NCBI GenBank assembly: GCA_900541855.1
Contig: UQLD01000006.1
Span: 1 to 64,000, forward strand
DNA length: 64,000 nt
Reading direction: 5' to 3'
DNA from: an uncultured Collinsella sp.
GTDB taxonomy: Bacteria; Actinomycetota; Coriobacteriia; Coriobacteriales; Coriobacteriaceae
Under the pieces are notes generated by a model, which was not told the DNA's origin, made no database searches, and saw nothing but the letters and a program-made list of their open reading frames with translations. Both the position numbers and the translations under genes were made by a program. Each line of letters starts with the position of its first letter. Positions within the stretch are counted from its first letter, which is position 1. Of this stretch, positions 61,184 through 64,000 are shown in pieces.

Positions 61184-62584
61184 TTACTTGCGGACCAGTC
61201 TGGCGCAGAAGTGGCCGTCGTAGGAGTCGGCGTTTACCGGCACGCTTTGGAAAAGTCCTCGGTCGTTCTGGCGTACGGAAACGAGCTTCTTGGCCTGATC
61301 GAACTCGGGGAGTTGCAGAATCTGCGCCTCGGAGAGCGGTGCGACGCTAAAGTCGACGCCCTCGGGAGAGGCCAGGAAGGCATCCACGACCTGCGTGTTC
61401 TCTTCATCAAAAACCGAGCAGGTGGCATAGATGAGCTCTCCGCCGGCGGCCACGCGCGCAGAAGCCTCCTTAAGCATCGTCAGCTGAAGCTTGGGTAACT
61501 CGGCCGTCACATCATTCTCGGTCAGGCGCCACGGGATCTCGGGATGACGACGCATGGTTCCGGTGCCCGAGCACGGCGCATCGATAAACACGGTATCGAA
61601 CTTGACCCGCTCACCGCGCATGGCATCAAACGATGTGAGTACCTCATCAAGCTCGCATGCATCGCCCGAAACCGTGCGAACGCCCTGAATACCCGCCTTA
61701 TGCAGGCGAGCAAGATTCAGGTCACACTTGCGATCATGCAAATCGAGCGCCGTATGCTGACGCTCATACCCCGCACGCTTGGCCTGACACATCATCACAT
61801 AGGTCTTGGTGCCACGACCGGCACCAATCTCAAGACAGCTACCAGGGCGCGTGGCAGCTGTGGCGATAAGCTGCGCGTTAAGGTCCGAGGCCACCGCGGC
61901 AGCACGCTCAAACACACCCGAAGCAACGGTAACTTGGGCATCAACCGGGGCATGGCAGCCCGGGAAGACAGGCGCGACGAGCTGCGAGATATACGGATCG
62001 GGCTTGGTCGCAAAGGCGTTCTCATGCAGGGCCAGTGGCGCGGGGGCCAGATTGCCGGCAAAGTTAAGCGCACCCTCTGGAGTGTCGAACGATGCCATAA
62101 TGCGAGCGCACAGCCAACGCGGCAGTCCCATCAGGCGCGACAGACGAACCAGGCGTCGCTCAGACTCATCTACATCGGACGCCGTGGCAAAGTCCTCAAC
62201 GTTGTCCGCGACCTTATGCAGCACGGCATTGGCCAAACCGGCGGCAGACTTAGCTCCGCTGCGCACCAGCTCAACGCCCTGACTCACCGCAACGCGACCA
62301 GGCGTATGCAGATAGAGCATCTCGAAGGCCGAGATACGAAGCGCCATGCGAACACGCGGCGCAACCTTTTTAGGCTTATCAAGAAACTGATCGAGCAGCT
62401 CATCCAAAATACCCTGCGTGGCAGCAACGCCCAGCGCCAAGCGGGCGGCAAAAGCGGAATCGCGCTGGTCAATAGCCTTGGCCGATGCGCGAGAGGACAG
62501 CACGTCGCGCGCATACATGCCGCGGCGATCGGCCTCCATCAGCACATCGAGAGCAAGCTTGCGCGCGGGAGACAGCTTGCTCAT
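61184..62584 (-). CDS. rsmB: 16S rRNA (cytosine-967-C5)-methyltransferase
   Basis: About 466 aa from ATG 62584, overlapping the fmt stop as ATGA. N-terminal NusB-like RNA-binding domain (LALDVLMEADRRGMYARDVL), then the SAM-binding core (CLEIGAGRGTKTYVM), motif IV DAPCSGTGTMRRHPEIPW and motif VI catalytic Cys YATCSVFDEEN. Gene order fmt-rsmB is conserved in many bacteria. Confidence 0.94.
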   Translation of the reverse strand: MSKLSPARKLALDVLMEADRRGMYARDVLSSRASAKAIDQRDSAFAARLALGVAATQGILDELLDQFLDKPKKVAPRVRMALRISAFEMLYLHTPGRVAVSQGVELVRSGAKSAAGLANAVLHKVADNVEDFATASDVDESERRLVRLSRLMGLPRWLCARIMASFDTPEGALNFAGNLAPAPLALHENAFATKPDPYISQLVAPVFPGCHAPVDAQVTVASGVFERAAAVASDLNAQLIATAATRPGSCLEIGAGRGTKTYVMMCQAKRAGYERQHTALDLHDRKCDLNLARLHKAGIQGVRTVSGDACELDEVLTSFDAMRGERVKFDTVFIDAPCSGTGTMRRHPEIPWRLTENDVTAELPKLQLTMLKEASARVAAGGELIYATCSVFDEENTQVVDAFLASPEGVDFSVAPLSEAQILQLPEFDQAKKLVSVRQNDRGLFQSVPVNADSYDGHFCARLVRK

Positions 62585-63501
62585 GACAAAACACCCCAGA
62601 TAAGATCGGCACCTTGCAGCCCAGCAGCCCAAGCAGAAGCGGCCATGGCACGCTTGCCATCGGGCTTAACCTCGAGCAGTTCAACCGCACCATCGGAAAG
62701 GCCAAGGAAAACACGCTTATTCTTAACGTCAACGCCGCCCTTGCCAAGCGAAACATCGGCCAGCGCAGCATCGAGCACGCGCACGGTCTTGCCGGCAATC
62801 ACGCAACGAGCAGGCGCGGTATCGGACGAAGCGAGCACATGACGCACGCAATCGAGCGCAGCCATCTGCGGATCCAGACGCATCTCCAGCTTGGAAATCT
62901 TGGCAGCATGAGTGACGAGCGACTCATCCTGCTCAGTCCACACGGCGGTGCCATCGGCAAGAGAAGGAAGCGTATCGGCAAGCAGTTTGCCGCCAAGCTC
63001 ACCAAGCTCCATGGTCAGCGCCTCAGCATGCTTACCGGCAACCGACGTGGAGGCCTGGGCACAATAAGCACCAGTATCCACGCCATGCCCGATGCGCATG
63101 ATAGAAACGCCAGCGACCTCATCACCAGCGAGAATCGCACGCTGAATAGGAGCAGCCCCACGCCAACGAGGCAGCAAGGACGCATGAACATTCACAATAC
63201 CGAGCGGTGCCATATGCAGCACCTCATCGGGCAAAATGCAGCCATAAGCAGCCACGCAGAAAATGTCAGCCTGGGCAGCTTGAAGCGCCTCAACAACCTC
63301 CGGCGTCATACGATTAGCCTCAATAACCGGCAACCCAAGCTCAAGCGCCTTAGCCTTAACAGGAGAGGGTTCAAGCTTCTTACCACGCCCACGAACAGCA
63401 TCAGGACGAGTAACAACAAGCGCAATCTCATTCCCAGCCGCAACAAGCGAAGTCAACGAAGGAACAGCAAAATCAGGCGTACCCATAAACACAATACGCA
63501 T
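62581..63501 (-). CDS. fmt: Methionyl-tRNA formyltransferase
   Basis: 306 aa. Formylates initiator Met-tRNA using 10-formyl-THF. MGTPDFAVPSLTSL, VVTRPDAVRGRGKKLEPSPV, and the catalytic HASLLPRWRGAAPIQRAIL (N-H-D triad: NVHASLL, D-G...VDTGAY). def lies upstream on the same strand, as usual. Confidence 0.96.
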   Translation of the reverse strand: MRIVFMGTPDFAVPSLTSLVAAGNEIALVVTRPDAVRGRGKKLEPSPVKAKALELGLPVIEANRMTPEVVEALQAAQADIFCVAAYGCILPDEVLHMAPLGIVNVHASLLPRWRGAAPIQRAILAGDEVAGVSIMRIGHGVDTGAYCAQASTSVAGKHAEALTMELGELGGKLLADTLPSLADGTAVWTEQDESLVTHAAKISKLEMRLDPQMAALDCVRHVLASSDTAPARCVIAGKTVRVLDAALADVSLGKGGVDVKNKRVFLGLSDGAVELLEVKPDGKRAMAASAWAAGLQGADLIWGVLS

Positions 63502-63516
63502 AAAATAAGTCTCCTC

Positions 63517-63690
63517 TCAACAACGGGCCGAGACGGCTACAAAAGAAGCGATCCAGGTCGCAAGCGCACCCAGCCGCCAGAACAGTCCAACAAAAACAAA
63601 TATACCCAAAAACAAAGAAAGAGCCGCATAAAAGCAGCCCCCCAACAAAGCACCTATCAGCGAAGACGCCCCTCCCTGACCCGGCGGCAC
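63517..63690 (-). CDS. Possible small membrane protein between def and fmt
   Basis: From GTG 63690 a 57-aa frame reads GGASSLIGALLGGCFYAALS, LFLGIFVFVGLFWRLGALAT and WIASFVAVSARC, two clear hydrophobic segments. No convincing ribosome binding site; the frame continues upstream into the palindromic element at 63718-63819. May be the end of a gene truncated by that element, or spurious. Confidence 0.3.
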   Translation of the reverse strand: MPPGQGGASSLIGALLGGCFYAALSLFLGIFVFVGLFWRLGALATWIASFVAVSARC

Positions 63691-63717
63691 CCGGGCGAAA
63701 CGAAGAGCGACAACGTA

Positions 63718-63819
63718 GTCCCTGGGATGGGGCCCACACATATCGTCCCGCGCGCAGTTTCGCAGCAAAGCGAGAATGTTTGAGCACGGGATGATATGTG
63801 TGGGCCCCATCCCAGGGAC
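63718..63819. repeat. 102-bp palindromic element with 27-bp perfect arms
   Basis: Arms 63718-63744 and 63793-63819 are exact reverse complements; pairing continues 6 nt inward with one mismatch (GTCCCG with CGGGAT). Centre 63751-63786 is unpaired. Lies between def and fmt. Size and terminal repeats fit a MITE or a REP-like element; long hairpin RNA would form in either direction. Confidence 0.7.
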
Positions 63820-63830
63820 GGACAATTAAC

Positions 63831-64000
63831 CTATTCAGTCTCGCCCGGTCGTGCGCCGCGGGCCAGGGCGTCCTGGTACTCCTTGACAGCCTTGATCCTC
63901 TGCATCGGCTTCAGTCGCTCGAACATGGTGTTACCGTGCAGGTGATCGATCTCGTGCTGCAGGCACACGCAGAACAGGTCGCCCGAAGCCTCATAGCGAA
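63831..64000 (-). CDS. def: Peptide deformylase, 3' end (5' part beyond window)
   Basis: The 56 C-terminal residues are visible: RYEASGDLFCVCLQHEIDHL with the zinc-binding HEIDH motif, then HGNTMFERLKPMQRIKAVKE and a short tail to TAG 63831-63833. Removes the formyl group added by Fmt, encoded just downstream. Confidence 0.93.
   Translation of the reverse strand, partial: RYEASGDLFCVCLQHEIDHLHGNTMFERLKPMQRIKAVKEYQDALARGARPGETE

Overview
The window looks like a piece of chromosome from a Gram-positive, fairly GC-rich gut actinobacterium of the class Coriobacteriia, most likely Collinsella. This is an inference from base composition, the actinobacterial/Firmicutes mix of families, a GlgC/GlgD glycogen pathway, a NusG-paralogue-led polysaccharide locus and an LPKTA sorting signal. 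No rRNA gene is present to confirm it.

Layout. (1) 1-3.98 kb is a decayed accessory patch: the end of an ABC exporter with a small membrane-anchored partner, a remnant of a DnaQ-like exonuclease, a minus-strand pair coding for a Cys-containing secreted peptide and a small membrane protein, and a junction where a thioredoxin-like remnant abuts a DUF6273 remnant. (2) 3.98-21.4 kb is a dense minus-strand housekeeping block ending in tRNA-Pro: ABC-F ATPase, a membrane protein, an M50 protease, scpA, scpB, an RsuA/RluB pseudouridine synthase, cmk, plsC, ispH, a DUF512/radical-SAM protein, der, plsY, gpsA, rpe, a cysteine desulfurase, a Nif3-like protein, a zinc-ribbon coiled-coil protein and coaBC, with tRNA-Ala and tRNA-Val upstream. 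(3) 21.7-32.2 kb is a defence and toxin-antitoxin island: a broken DUF3825 gene, a Doc/Fic protein, an XRE regulator with a DUF3990 ADP-ribosyltransferase-like toxin behind a 25-bp perfect palindrome, a lone MNT nucleotidyltransferase, an RloA/RloB (AbiL-like) pair, an FRG-domain protein, a sortase-anchored surface protein, and an unrecognised pair (309-aa soluble protein plus 4-TM protein). (4) 32.5-44.8 kb is a minus-strand surface-polysaccharide operon. In transcription order it holds a NusG-like antiterminator, a priming sugar transferase, two glycosyltransferases, an EpsG-type polymerase, a glycosyltransferase remnant, a flippase, LicD, a class V aminotransferase, a pyruvyl transferase, an FrhB-like ferredoxin protein and a fused cytidylyltransferase-oxidoreductase. 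The antiterminator and the pyruvyl transferase each carry an in-frame stop. (5) 45.5-47.0 kb holds a second tRNA-Ala, thiamine pyrophosphokinase and a HAD phosphatase. (6) 47.3-60.7 kb is a plus-strand glycogen locus: glgB, glgP, glgC, glgD, glgA and a GH13-GH77 fusion. (7) 60.8-64 kb holds an FmdB zinc ribbon, then rsmB, fmt and the 3' end of def on the minus strand.

How it works together. The glycogen locus makes ADP-glucose (GlgC/GlgD), polymerises it (GlgA), branches it (GlgB) and degrades it (GlgP plus the GH13-GH77 enzyme). A shared TGGTAAA(A)C half-site occurs in front of glgB and the GH13-GH77 gene. The polysaccharide operon appears to build a repeat unit carrying a pyruvate ketal and a LicD-transferred phospho-substituent activated with CTP. 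The two tRNA-Ala(GGC) genes lie in the same orientation about 24 kb apart and bracket all of the island and polysaccharide DNA. Several intergenic regions hold long perfect palindromes that look like small dispersed elements.
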